A DNA stretch of 64,000 nucleotides from assembly GCF_001625305.1 (NCBI RefSeq), contig NW_017803169.1, forward strand, positions 372,790 through 436,789, in the 5' to 3' direction. The notes under the pieces are model-generated. The model saw nothing but the letters and a program-made list of their open reading frames with translations, was not told where the DNA came from and searched no databases. Made by a program: the position numbers and the translations under genes. Shown here piece by piece: positions 30,717-42,200 of this stretch. The DNA is from Branchiostoma belcheri. Lineage: Eukaryota; Chordata; Leptocardii; Amphioxiformes; Branchiostomatidae. The number at the start of each line of letters is the position of its first letter. Within the stretch, counting starts at the first letter, position 1.

Positions 30717-31329
30717 TTAGAAGGGACAGTCCTTCATCCACAGATTCAGGTACCTTAAATCGTGACACAATCGGGGCTTTGACGGCTCTACCGTTAATGG
30801 CATGACCAAATAGGGGGAAGGTACTGCACCTACTCTACCCCAAATCGTTACAGCTCCCGTCTCTATTCTATCCCGAATAGACATAGAGACGAACTCTGCG
30901 AATGGTTCACAGCTAGGGAGATTAGGAAAGTATCTAGAAGGGGGAAAAGCTGAGAGATGGTATGATTCCCCCCTTATACCGACCTGTGAACGGTTGAATG
31001 AAGTCAAACAGAGATACACCGTTCTCTATCCAATTCTTTACCATCAAGGACTTTTGGTCTTCTCCAATGATCGCTTGCCAACTCTCCTTATGCCTGTGTA
31101 TCTCTCCTGCCCGGAAAGTATCTGGGTCTCTAAAAAGCAATGAGTCTGCTGACGCCTCTAATCTCCCCGCCGATACTTCTTCCGGGCTAGGCGATACCAA
31201 CATTGTTTTGACTTTACTTTTAGAAATCCAGAGTACTTCCTTAAGTAAGTGTTTTTTGAAAGCCTCAAAAGGGTCGAAAACGTAACGGAATTCGAAATCT
31301 TTAATCGTCGGTGTTGTCCAGGACTCGTT
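30717..31329 (-). pseudogene. DIRS-like reverse transcriptase, N-terminal part
   Basis: Begins at an acceptor (cctttttctacag) in phase 0 with NESWTTPTIKDFEFRYVFD, then SWQAIIGEDQKSLMVKNWI and FDFIQPFTGRYKG. A one-base shift in a G-run near 30965-30970 moves the frame to the one reading ESYHLSAFPPSRYFPNLPSC, then PSKPRLCHDLRYLNLW. An in-frame TAA lies at 30719-30717. Confidence 0.8.
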
Positions 31330-32918
31330 CTGTAGAAAAAGGAAAAAGGGGGAAAAACTGTCACTTCCCTATTCACAACTACTTACGTTCAAGCTAAACC
31401 AACGACTTCTAAAACCTGGTCTTCACAAATTCATGGACAGCATCCACAAACCAAAACAAGACTTTTGCTCAAGATGTTTTATTTCATATTCATGAGTCTA
31501 CGCCGAACCAGTCTGTAACCCACAATCACTGTATCTTAAGGCGTAAGTAAAGTCAATAGCTCTGTAATCTCCACTGTCTGTGTGGCGCTAGATCATGCAA
31601 GAGCAACTCCCGACAGCGCCAGCAACAGTTCCAAGTTAACAAATTCCATACCACTTACTTCGGGGGACGTCGTTCCATATAACGAGGTAAGTAAAACTCT
31701 TTAGAGTCGAGAAACAGACCATCTCCAAGTAACCTTGTATGCTCTCAAATAACCAACAAGCGTTGTAGTAACGTATTATATGTGCAACTCACGGTTCAAC
31801 TTTCAAAATAACCACAGCAACTTAGACAATCGTAAAGTGCTACTTAAGTTCACTAGAAATAAATCATCTCTACATTTCATGTTTAAGGCACCATTGCTTT
31901 TTCCTGTTTTGAGGACAGTCCCTCGCCCAATGTCCCTTCATATCAGAAGCGCTTCATCTCCAGTAATTCTGTGCCGCGAACAGGATATCACTCAAATCAT
32001 TGGCGGTAGTACCTGCCGCAAACAGCAAGAACGACTCCTTTCAATCGTCTTGTCAAATCTCAGCCCGCTTGTCATCGCAAGATTAAACACAAACATAACT
32101 TACGGCACCGAATTTTCGTAGTTGCCAAGAGCGTCCGGCCCTTAGCCTAACCGATTGTCACTAAAGACTCCACCTAGGGCAGCGCTCGTCACCATCACAA
32201 ACCGCGTTGGCATATGCAGATACGTTAGGTACAACCGCAATTGTTTTCCCGCTCGCCATGTTTGCTCGACGCTCGACTGTCTGCCATCGAGTGTTGGCAC
32301 TTGAAAAGCGCCCAAAAACACTCAAGTGACAAATATCGACGGATACAACATGCACGACGGCCAATCTGTTGCCGCTCGCCATGTGTGTTCAACGCCCGAC
32401 TATCTGCCATCGAGTGCCGGCACTTGAAAAGCGCCCCAAAACACTCAAGTGACAAATATCGACGGATACAACATGCACGACGGCCAATCTTTTTCCGCTC
32501 GCCATGTGTGTTCAACGCCCGATTGTCTGCCGTCGAGTGCTGGCACTTGAAAAGCGCCCAAAAACACTCAAGTGACAAATATCGACGGATACAACATGCA
32601 CGACGGCCAATCTTTTTCCGCTCGCCATGTGTGTTCAACGCCCGATTGTCTGCCGTCGAGTGCTGGCACTTGAAAGGCGCCCAAAAACACTCAACTAACA
32701 CACATCGACGGATACAACATGCGCGACGAGATTCTTAACCTCACAAAATCACAAACTCATGCAAAAAAGGCATACTCAATGAAATAATTGAACTACCACA
32801 CATGACAATTACAAACATTGCACTCCAAAGGCACAAATCAAAATCGACAAACGGAGCAAAATCAGCAAAGAGATTTCCGTCAAAAGACGCGAGTAACGTA
32901 GCATAAAAACCAAATCAC
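31330..32918 (-). other. Putative intron of the DIRS-like element
   Basis: Bounded by CAG|gtgatt at 32919/32918 and ctacag| at 31330; both junctions are phase 0. It contains the 123 bp array. An intron in a YR element is inferred from splice sites and phase only. Confidence 0.5.
32245..32740. repeat. 123 bp tandem repeat, four copies
   Basis: Anchors gctcgccatg at 32251, 32374, 32497 and 32620 give an exact period of 123 bp. Because 123 is a multiple of 3, long frames stay open on both strands (158 and 165 codons), which is a by-product of the period. Confidence 0.95.
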
Positions 32919-33140
32919 CTGAGCTGTAGGCAACTGAGCCTGCTGAGGTGCTACGTGAGCGCCTCCGACCGGCAACTGCCCCTGTGGTAGTGGCGCCTGT
33001 TGCTGTAAACCCTGCTGCTGCGGACCCTGCTGTTGTAGCCCAGGTGCCCGTTGCAGTCCCACGTGTTGTGGTGGAGGTGGGGTCTGCTGCTGCCTTTCCA
33101 CATCTTGGACCGCTGGGAAACGAGGTTGTTGTGCTGCCAT
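32919..33140 (-). CDS. Gln/Pro-rich short first exon of the DIRS-like element
   Basis: ATG at 33140-33138 opens 74 codons: MAAQQPRFPAVQDVERQQQT, then runs of QQQ/GLQQQ and PLPQGQLPVGG, ending LPTAQ at a CAG|gtgatt donor in phase 0. Low-complexity, no known domain. Joining to the RT exon at 31329 would keep the frame. It could equally be an unrelated ORF. Confidence 0.5.
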
Positions 33141-33869
33141 GACTGTGAGGGTAAAGGGCACAACTTGTTAACCTGCCATCTGTAAACCTCGTGAAAACCT
33201 TTCACACTGCTACCACACTACCCGCCCGAGCGCGCCTCCACCGCGAGGGCAACCCGCAACACGATCTATGGGCACGAAGCCGAAGGAACACCGCTCGGGA
33301 AACCTCCCCTGCTAGCTAAATACGGCTACAACCACCCACGGAAACCTAATCAGAAAGAAAACCCTGAAAAGGACCAAAACTAATCAAACCTGGCTCAGGC
33401 AGACACTCACGCATTCATATGCAAATGCCCACGTGCGAAGCTCTCGCCGACATTCTTACAGACAAAACCACGCATTCTCCGTCGGAAAACAAAATGTGAG
33501 CAAAGAAAAACGAAGCAAAAGCTATCTGTACACACCACTGACAAGCCTCAGTAAAAAACGAAACACAAAACTAGTAGCACGTGGCACTGGAAACAGCGGA
33601 GAACTCAAACAGAGAAAAATCCACACCCTCCAAACGGAGGGGAAAAAAGGAGACGACACTAACGTTCCACAGCGAAAATTCTCAGCCTCCTGTATCGTAC
33701 TCCACACTACCCAAACCTTCTCTTCGGGAAATTCGACCTCTGCTTCTCCAGCGTCGGCGACCAAAACCCGCGTCCGTCTGTACGGGGCATGAGGTGTCTC
33801 CGAGGTGCGCCCGCCGCGGGGCCGCTCGTGCTGACAGTCTATCGGAGCTCGCTTCGATGCGTGGCGGAG

Positions 33870-33975
33870 GCTTGCCAAGACTGCACTCAGTGAAGTTATC
33901 CGCCTTCCATTCCTTATATGGGTGTTTGATTACGTCATATCGGATTCAACCAATGAGTGAGCAGTGAAAATAGGG
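33870..33975 (-). repeat. Terminal repeat shared with 27190-27292
   Basis: ccaagactgcactcagtgaa ... ccaatgagtgagcagtgaaa atag is the same in both places over about 100 bp. Here it marks the presumed 5' end (minus strand) of the DIRS-like element. Beyond it, 33988-34030 resembles the 3' part of the SINE (ggtgtgagtggttcaaacct). Confidence 0.85.
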
Positions 33976-34030
33976 GAGGGGACGCAGGGGACGTTCCCGG
34001 TGTGAGTGGTTCAAACCTAACAGTCTGGTC

Positions 34031-35940
34031 TCGGGGTTGACATCTTTGAAGAGGTGATAGTCACCTGTTATGTCAATCCTTCCACAAATGTGGTAAATCG
34101 TCATAAAATGAAATAAAATAAAAAAGATAAAATAAGAGAGATTGGCACAAAACTTCACCATACCACTAGTCTTGTGGGCAAAACCATTTGTCACAAATGT
34201 ACCACCAGTCTACATGTATCTGGTACATGTGTTCGTGTGCCACCCAGCAAAAGTCATGTTGGCATGACAAATTTTCTAGATGTTCTGAGGCCTTTTTTCT
34301 GTTTTGTTAAAACTGTAAATCATTTGCTTATAATACCAAGGATATGAAGGCATGCATGTAGTGCAATTTCAGGGGCAGCAACAAGAAAATATATTCTGAA
34401 AAAGGAAAAAAGACATATACTGTCATTTCTTATTACATTTTTGTCCTAATTTCATACCTTTTAAATAGGAGCTCCTTTATTTATTTATTTTATACCACCA
34501 ATAAATATTTAGAACCAGCCATATATTGACATACTATGAGATAGGAGTCAGAAGTATAGAAGACTCAATTCTTAAAAATCGTGAAAGTCTGCATAGATTT
34601 AAGAATATGCCAAATTCAAAGGGATGATTCGTGTCTGTAAACCAGTGTACAAATTTTTAAAGGCATCCAGTGCAGTTATTAGGGCTTGGAAATACGATTT
34701 TTCAAAGCCAATATTCTAGCCATTTATCTACATACTAGTAATGAGTTGAAACCACACTGTCCTAATGTATACTGACCCTCATGGAGAAAAAATCCCCAAT
34801 ATTCTGACGAAAAACGGTTACTGGAAGGGCCCTGGGCTGATTTTAAGGTACCACCCAGAATTTCTCCAGTTTTAAATGCCCAAAGTATGAAATAATGATT
34901 TTAAATGTGCTAATGTAGGATAGTAGGTGTCAATATCACAAAGATCGCCTTATTCAGAATATTTCCAGTTTTGCTGCCCTGAAATCGCATTGGATGCCTA
35001 ATCACCTACTAGAAAAAGACGTAATTTAATTTCTATATGCCGCGCAGCCTATATGCCTGTATCCTATACTGGTATATATCCTATCCTATACTGCGTTCTC
35101 ATATGGAAACACAAACAAACAAATTTGTTGACAACAATGTAGATTATGTTATCACATAATGACTTCCACGTTCCAGAATGTCAGAAAATCCTGTTTGTGT
35201 TTTCGAAATCTTGGAACGTATTTTTTCAAAGTGCCGACTATCCTGTGTGCCGATTTGTCGCTACATAAAAGCGAAGACAAGTGTCACGAAGGTCAAAATT
35301 ATTTCTTTTCAAGTCCCTCTGATGCCTGGTGATCAAGCCAAGTATATATATATATCGTGTTTGGGACGTAATATTTTAACTGCAGTGCTTGGCTGTTCGC
35401 CGTGCCTTTGCCAGTGTAACGCTATCTAAGTTCTGGCGTGCCTTCTCCATATATGGGACAAGTTTGGGTTGTCGGCGTCCCAGCTGCCAGGGCCGCGCCG
35501 GCGTTACATGTTTGGGGAGCTGGGATATTTTTACCCCGCCGCCGGTACGTACTAGCTGCTAGCCCGGGATATTTTTGCTGCTGGATATTTCGGAGAGTTG
35601 CTGTGATGTCGGTGCGATATTGAAACACTAGGACACGACCACCCGCAAGCCGACTACGCCACCTGACCCAGGGTAAACCCAGGAATATATTCCGTCCAAG
35701 ATTCGGGAACATTTCGTGGCCAAGACGTCGGATATAACGTCCTTTCGCTTCTCGGATCTAAACCTTGAACGTCTTGCGCAGGCAAGAAGGCTTCACCACA
35801 CGTCATAGCTAACGACGTAACCACCAGGACGCTTCTTAAGGTTAGCGCCCTTTTAAGGACCCAGCCGGCTCCACTTCCGTAGGTTGGTGCGTTTCCCACA
35901 CGTTTAACATCGAAAGAAGATGTGAGGAAAAAATCTCCCT
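34031..35940. other. Non-coding stretch upstream of PPP2R3
   Basis: No exon recognised. 35450-35620 is relatively GC-rich (cagggccgcgccggcg, taccccgccgccgg) and may be promoter-proximal, but no clear core promoter element is visible. Confidence 0.4.
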
Positions 35941-35943
35941 GCC

Positions 35944-36219
35944 ATGACGACGCTATGTGCGGTGCCCTGCCAGTTTCTAGGTTTGAAGATCCCGATTTAT
36001 CACAGTGTTCTAGTTGACCAGCGTTGTAGCCGGGCGATCCACCATTGCGACGTTTGTAACGTGGTACAACGCTTGGAGTCTGGTGCAGCGATCGTGTGTA
36101 AATCCATTCACTATGGTGTGTGTCAACCTGTGGCCATCCCCCCAACTAAAGCCAGGATCATCAAGAAAAGGGAAGAGAAAGCGACGGCCAAGGTTTCTCC
36201 ACATTCACCGCCTGCGAAG
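35944..36219 (+). CDS. PPP2R3: PPP2R3 candidate first coding exon
   Basis: 92 codons from ATG at 35944 to AAG|gtaggt, phase 0. The end, [25 protein letters not shown], joins the next exon's PQLSPQPK in style and phase and mimics the basic-then-Ser/Pro linker of PR72. The upstream half is Cys/His-rich ([20 protein letters not shown]) and not recognised. The true start or exon 5' limit could be further in. Confidence 0.55.
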
Positions 36220-39200
36220 GTAGGTTATAAACATGTTCTACATGCACACATGGCTGGGGGGAGGGCTGAGGCCATGGCTGTACATGGGGTTTCTGAATAC
36301 ACTAATCGCTACAGGTTTTATTATGATTTCTTATAAAAGAATTATTATAATAAAAAACGCATTGCTAAGGTTGTATTTGTAAACGCGGTGTTTTCCACCA
36401 TGTAGTGACCGGGTAAACAACAACAACCGTAAACATACAAATTGCTCAATATCTAAACATTTAAAGTTCTTGGTAAACAAACAGTTATTAAAAGTACTTG
36501 TACATTGTACTTGTACAACCCCAGACTGTAGATCTTTAGCAGCGGATTTGCGAGTGAAATCACTAGTTTTATTTCCCCGCTTCGTGATCCCCCTAACCCC
36601 CATGTAGGCCCTCCCGCTCCCGCTCCGGCAATGTTTACCCACACGGCCTGGGGTTAGTTGTTCCAGTGAACTCACTCCCGCCGGGACCGGCACAAACTAA
36701 ACAAACCCCGCCGTACAGATATGTGTGCCGAGGATTAAGGGCGTAAGACGTGTGGTGAGCATTCCAACGTTAACCCCTTGGGGCAGGGGGGGGGGGGGGC
36801 GATGGCGGGGATATGGACTATATTATGGCAATCACTCAATATCTTTACTTGCAATCAGATACAAATTCATGTACAGATATACAGATACAGACTTTCCGAG
36901 TATGTTGACCGTGTCAGTCCCTACACCTGAGTGAGGGTCACAGTTGACACGGTGGCATTCGCGTGGATTTGTTTATATGGATATGGACTATATAGGAGAA
37001 CTTTATTGCACGACAATTGTACAAGGTACAACGTATGGCAAGATCTACTGAACATAGTACAACAAGAGTTCCGAGATCTCATACCTCCATGAAATATGGG
37101 CTTGATATGTAAATGTAAATTTCTTCTTTAATTACGCAAATAACCTCTGCATTAACATAATATATGTATCGTGATGTTAACTTTTGATTAACTTAAAGAT
37201 GTCCCAAGTATGACATTCCCATCATTCACCATTGAGAAATCATAGATTTTTTGCATTAATTATGCAAATTAGGTCATCATTTGCATAATTAGTATCTATT
37301 GATGTTCCATCTGCCATAGGTTACATACATTACATGTATGAAAGTTCTATAATGTAAAACACTGTAATTATAGAATTTCCTCATTAATTATGCAAATAAA
37401 GTCCTCATCTGCATAATTTGCAGTTAATTATGTACATCTCTCTGTCAGATACCTACACACCAAAAATGATGAAAATACGCTGTTCCTATCTGGACTTATT
37501 GGCTTTCAAAGATTTCGCCCGAAAGTCCCCTGCAGTTCCTGAACAAGCTGCTAGGGGGACCAAACCCACACCACTTATTCCTGACAGGAAAAGCTATCTG
37601 TCACCAAAAATTCAAGACCATAGCATGTTCAGGACCAAAGATACAAAACCGGAAGTTCTGCTGCAGTACCAAGGTCATCCACCAGGAGGCCCATATTTGA
37701 CCTTGACCTTTGTCTTCCTAAGACTTATCAGCATACCAAATATCATCACAATCCATAAAGGCGTTATGAAGTTATGCTGACTACAAAGTTGCGGAAACAC
37801 ACACAGACACACAGACACACACACACACACACAGACACACAGACAGACGCCGCCAAAAACAATAACTCCATTTTTCATGGAGGTAAAAAGAAAGGGCATA
37901 GAATGAAACTTAAGAGACTAGAGCATTTCATGATAAGGTGAAATTCGTCTTCAATTTGCTTTAGACAAAATGGACAGAACCTTTGGACAGGGGCTATGTT
38001 ATAGTATCTGCCTGTATCTATATCCAATTTGTGACTGCTGATTCCTAACTGAGTTATCGCAAATCAAAGACGTCGCTACATCCGCTGTAGGACGTCGTGC
38101 GATTTTAGACTTTTTAACCAGGCTACGAAAGAACCATCTACCGACAAAATACTCTAAAACATAGGCAGTCTTTTCCCTAACCAGACAGTGCATTATTGTG
38201 CGATATGGCAAGACAGCCCACAGTCCCTCAATTTGCTATCGTACACCAATCTCACGACAACGCTCAACACTCGTTGGCAAACTTCCCAGACTTTTAGGAC
38301 ACACGCTAGATCTTACAACTCTTGCAGGACAACACTTAAACTTTTCTTCTACTCCGTGGTAGTCCTATGTACTCATCAGTTGTCAACCCCAACATATTAC
38401 TACTTACCCAGATCTTTATTACTTCAACAGAACGTTTTTAAAGGCCGTTTTTTTCTTCTTTTGATATTTGTAATAATGTCCTTCTATTGTTATTATTCAA
38501 TTATTTCGTGGGGAACCGGACTTATGTTCATTTTCTTTATTGTATGTATTTATTTAGCGGTGGTGTCAAAATAAGTTCCTAACTTGAATGCGCCACCACT
38601 AGGTCCTGTATTCTGTTTGTATGTATGATTAATAACAAAAATCTCACGACATACATGTACATGTAGGTGGCCGCTTGAAACCTAAAGCAGGTACGCAGGC
38701 TCAAAAACTGCCTTTTCCAGATTGACTTTGTCACAATGTACCAGCCCCGTTTAGCATTTGCCGTCAAAGACCAGCCACCTAATAACACACCCGTCATTAT
38801 TAGGCCACAGCATATAAATTAAATGTTATGGATGACATCCTCCGCAGACTCCAAATCTAATGCGAGCGGGCGAAAAAAAAGGTGGGCCGATAAAAACAAG
38901 GTTCATGGTAGTACATTTTAAAAATTTTACTCAATCATATGCATCGTACAAATGGTTTTAATTCAGTGGGAACATCAGATATACACAACCACCATCACAT
39001 CATGTGTTTGAGAGGGAGAGAGAGAGGGGGGAAGGAAGAAAAGAAAGAAAGAAAAAGAAAAAGTGTGTTGAGAGGGAGGAGAGAGAGAGAGAAGGCGTCT
39101 GAGACGTCNNNNNNNNNNNNNNNNNNNNGAAAAAGAAAAAGTGTGTGTTTGAGAGGGAGAGAGAGAGAGAGAAGGCTTTGACTCTTCGCTTGAGTCACAT

Positions 39201-42200
39201 TTTACGGACGATTGCAAATAGAAACAATATTATCAAAACTTATCAACGCGAAAGACTGAAGCTCTGTATCTCAACCTCTACAAAACGCCAAGTCAGACAC
39301 TCCCATAGACAATGATTTGCAGCCTCCTGTATATGTTACATCAAAAATTGCTTGTACACCTGTGCTACATGTGGTCACACCTTATTTATCATGACCAAAA
39401 TCCTACATTAGCGCCAATCAAAATAAACAAAACCTCGCCGAGAAACAACAACACGGGCTAATGGATCACGTGGCCTCCCTTTGGGTCTACCATTCTTCAT
39501 AGATCATGACGTCGAATGTCGAGCTGTCTTTACTCTTCTTTAGGCCACAGCATGTAAATTTTATGGATGACATCCTTCGCAGACTCCAAATCTAATGCGA
39601 GGGGGCGAAAAAAAAAACAAGGCGGGCCGAAAAAAAAGGTTCCGACATTTTAAAATTTTGACTCTATCATTGTACAAATGGTTTTGATTCAGTGGGAACA
39701 TCGCATATACACAGCCAGCACCACATATTACTGCATCAAAGTAAGAAACAAAACACTAAATCAGAGCCTTTTCTTGTCTCATCTCTTCATAGTTTATCTG
39801 CCCTCCACCTTCTGGCATGGCAATAGACATCTTTGCCCATTTTCGGCATGTTGACCACTGTTAGAAGGCAACAAAATTTGCTTCTTGCCGCTAGATGTAC
39901 CTGTCTAGATAGGAAAGATAACAGTGATGAACCGGAAAGAGGAGAACATGACTTTTGTTTGGTATTGTGTTCTCGCCACAAAAGCGCCACCTACATCGGC
40001 TGCATACATGTATAGAAGCTCTGAGTAAGATGTCTGATAGTTTTAAAAACTTAAACAGGTAACGGTTTTTCCAGGTTGGGAAAAAAACCTCCAATATCCT
40101 ATGAAGTTCTACCTACATGTATCTCCGGTTTCTTGTATTCAAGAGTTTTGTTATACCCCTTCACAGCCTCAGCTTTCACCCCAGCCTAAGGTAGCGGATC
40201 AGCTGTCGCCCCAACCCAAGGTGGTGACCGAGGTCAAACCGACCACGTCTGCCACACCGTCCCCGAAGTCAGACCCGCCCAACCCCGCGCCCTCGGGCGC
40301 CTCCATCCCGAGGTTCTACTTCCCCCTCGGCCAGCCAGTGTCGGATGACGGCAAAGAATTGAAGAAAGTGTCCGAGGTCTTCGGGACGATGAAGGAGGGA
40401 AAAGCGTACAAAAATGACTTCGGAGAAGTAGCAAAGGTGGATACAAAAGACCGTAGCGACTAATATCAATATTGTGAAAAATTAATAGTTTACCATCTCA
40501 AAGAAATTTGACTCAAAGAAATTTTTGGACCGAGTCTTCATCAGCTATCTGGCCCAAGTGCTATACACATGTAGACACTTTATTTACCCAAGTGTGACGT
40601 CAGCAATGGGTCAAAGTTCGTCGGAAGTCGGTACCAACCCCCGTCTCGGTTGAGAGAAGGTTCTCTTCAACTAATTGATATGTCATTACGGTGTAAAATA
40701 TATAATAGATTTTGTTTGGATAGAGCTTAGACAAGAAAACTAATCTTAAGTGCTCATGTACAATTCACATTCTCCGTGAAAAAATCCATCAGGTTGGTGA
40801 GTGATTGAATAGTAAAGTTCTTGTATTCACAACCATGTGTTTGATTTTGAACTGGTGGCTTATTCCCAAGGGAGATGTAAAATTGACCACTAGTGTAGAG
40901 TGTAGATTTTACAACAGCTCAACAGCTAATACAACAGTGAATAGTTTATTTTGAAAACGAATTATCTAAATTAATATCTTGATAAATTGGTAGTTTTGGT
41001 AAGTTTTTGCATAGTTTTTGAAATGCCCGCTGCTTTACAATGTCCAATATCTTGCTACTACAGTGAGCCAAAGTTTCGATGACGGTCTTATTTTCTTTTA
41101 TCATCCTTTTCGAATATGCTGTGTGGTATTCATGAATTTCACACTACCCATAATGCCTAGTAAAGATCACGGATATGGATGGGATATGACGTAAGAAGGG
41201 GATATACGTAATGCGACCGTGCGAGTAGGAGAGTCTTCGGTAGAAGGTAGAGCGATAGAAGGTACGTTATTTTCTCTAATTCCAACAAAAATGCAATCAT
41301 AAAATGAATTAATGCATTATAATTCAAAACAATATTGTTGACCGGTTTGTCGATAGAACTTGTTGTAAATATTACATCGAGGAAGGGGGAAAAGGTGGTC
41401 ATACGTCATATGCGTGATCTTTATTAGGCATTATGGGAAGTGTGAAATTGGTGAATAAGATGTGTATGTATCCTCGTTTGCAGGTGTGTAGTTGTCCTCT
41501 GTACTGGAAGGGTCCATTATTCCTGGCGGCAGGGGGAGACAAGCTGGGCTGCGTCACTTCCGCTTCCTTCCAACCCATGTGGAAAAGGTGAGATAGTAAT
41601 TACAAAGCTTTATACTAAAATATATTCTGTAACTGCTATGTATGTATATATGTCAGCCAATGTACCCAAACCTCTGGATTGTTAAGGTATACATGTATGT
41701 ATGTGACAGTTATTTTCTTTTAATTAAAATGTGATTGCAAAGAAGACAGAACTTAAAGACACTAACTTGAAAAACCCAAGGTTGTGGTATTACGTCGTAA
41801 TCACGAGAAAGAATTTCAGCTTTTAGTTAATAGGTAATTATTGTTAACTATGGTCTAGTTTTAAAAACAAGATGACAATACCAAGAATGGACTGTGGACT
41901 AGTCGATTGTTATTGTATTATTGTCCTCCTCATTAAGGATAATCCAAAAGTACCACGACGACTACTCACGTTTCATGGCCATCATGACCCGGATGAAGAG
42001 AAGCTACCTGACAGCAGATGACTTCGTGCCACTCATACAGGTAACCATGGTTACAGCTTAAAGTTTAAACTTTTTGCCGAATACAAAGAAATTCTCTCAC
42101 CTAGAGCTTTCGAGCAGTTACTCTGGTCTTCCTCAGTAGACTGACCCAGTGAGGTTTGTCACGTGGCTTCTTTGAAGTGTGATGTCAACACTAGGTCAAA

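Larger units (their letters stand above)
26976..33975 (-). mobile_element. Decayed, rearranged DIRS-like tyrosine-recombinase retrotransposon
   Basis: Read from right to left on the minus strand: terminal sequence 33975-33870, a short Gln-rich first exon (33140-32919), an intron with a 123 bp tandem array, reverse transcriptase (31329-30460), RNase H (to about 29180) and the first half of a tyrosine recombinase (28643-28165). The second recombinase half lies inverted at 27293-27664. RT plus RNase H plus YR without an integrase is the DIRS order. The element carries several frameshifts and stops and cannot be active as it stands. The outer limits are uncertain. Confidence 0.75.

Noticed and set aside
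32225..32738. Two long overlapping open frames (158 and 165 codons) on opposite strands
   Set aside because: They exist only because the tandem unit is 123 bp, a multiple of three; no start context, domain or splice logic supports a protein.
38939..39217. Frames rich in Arg/Lys/Glu or Ser/Leu across the gap
   Set aside because: Translations of a GA/CT low-complexity repeat with N positions.
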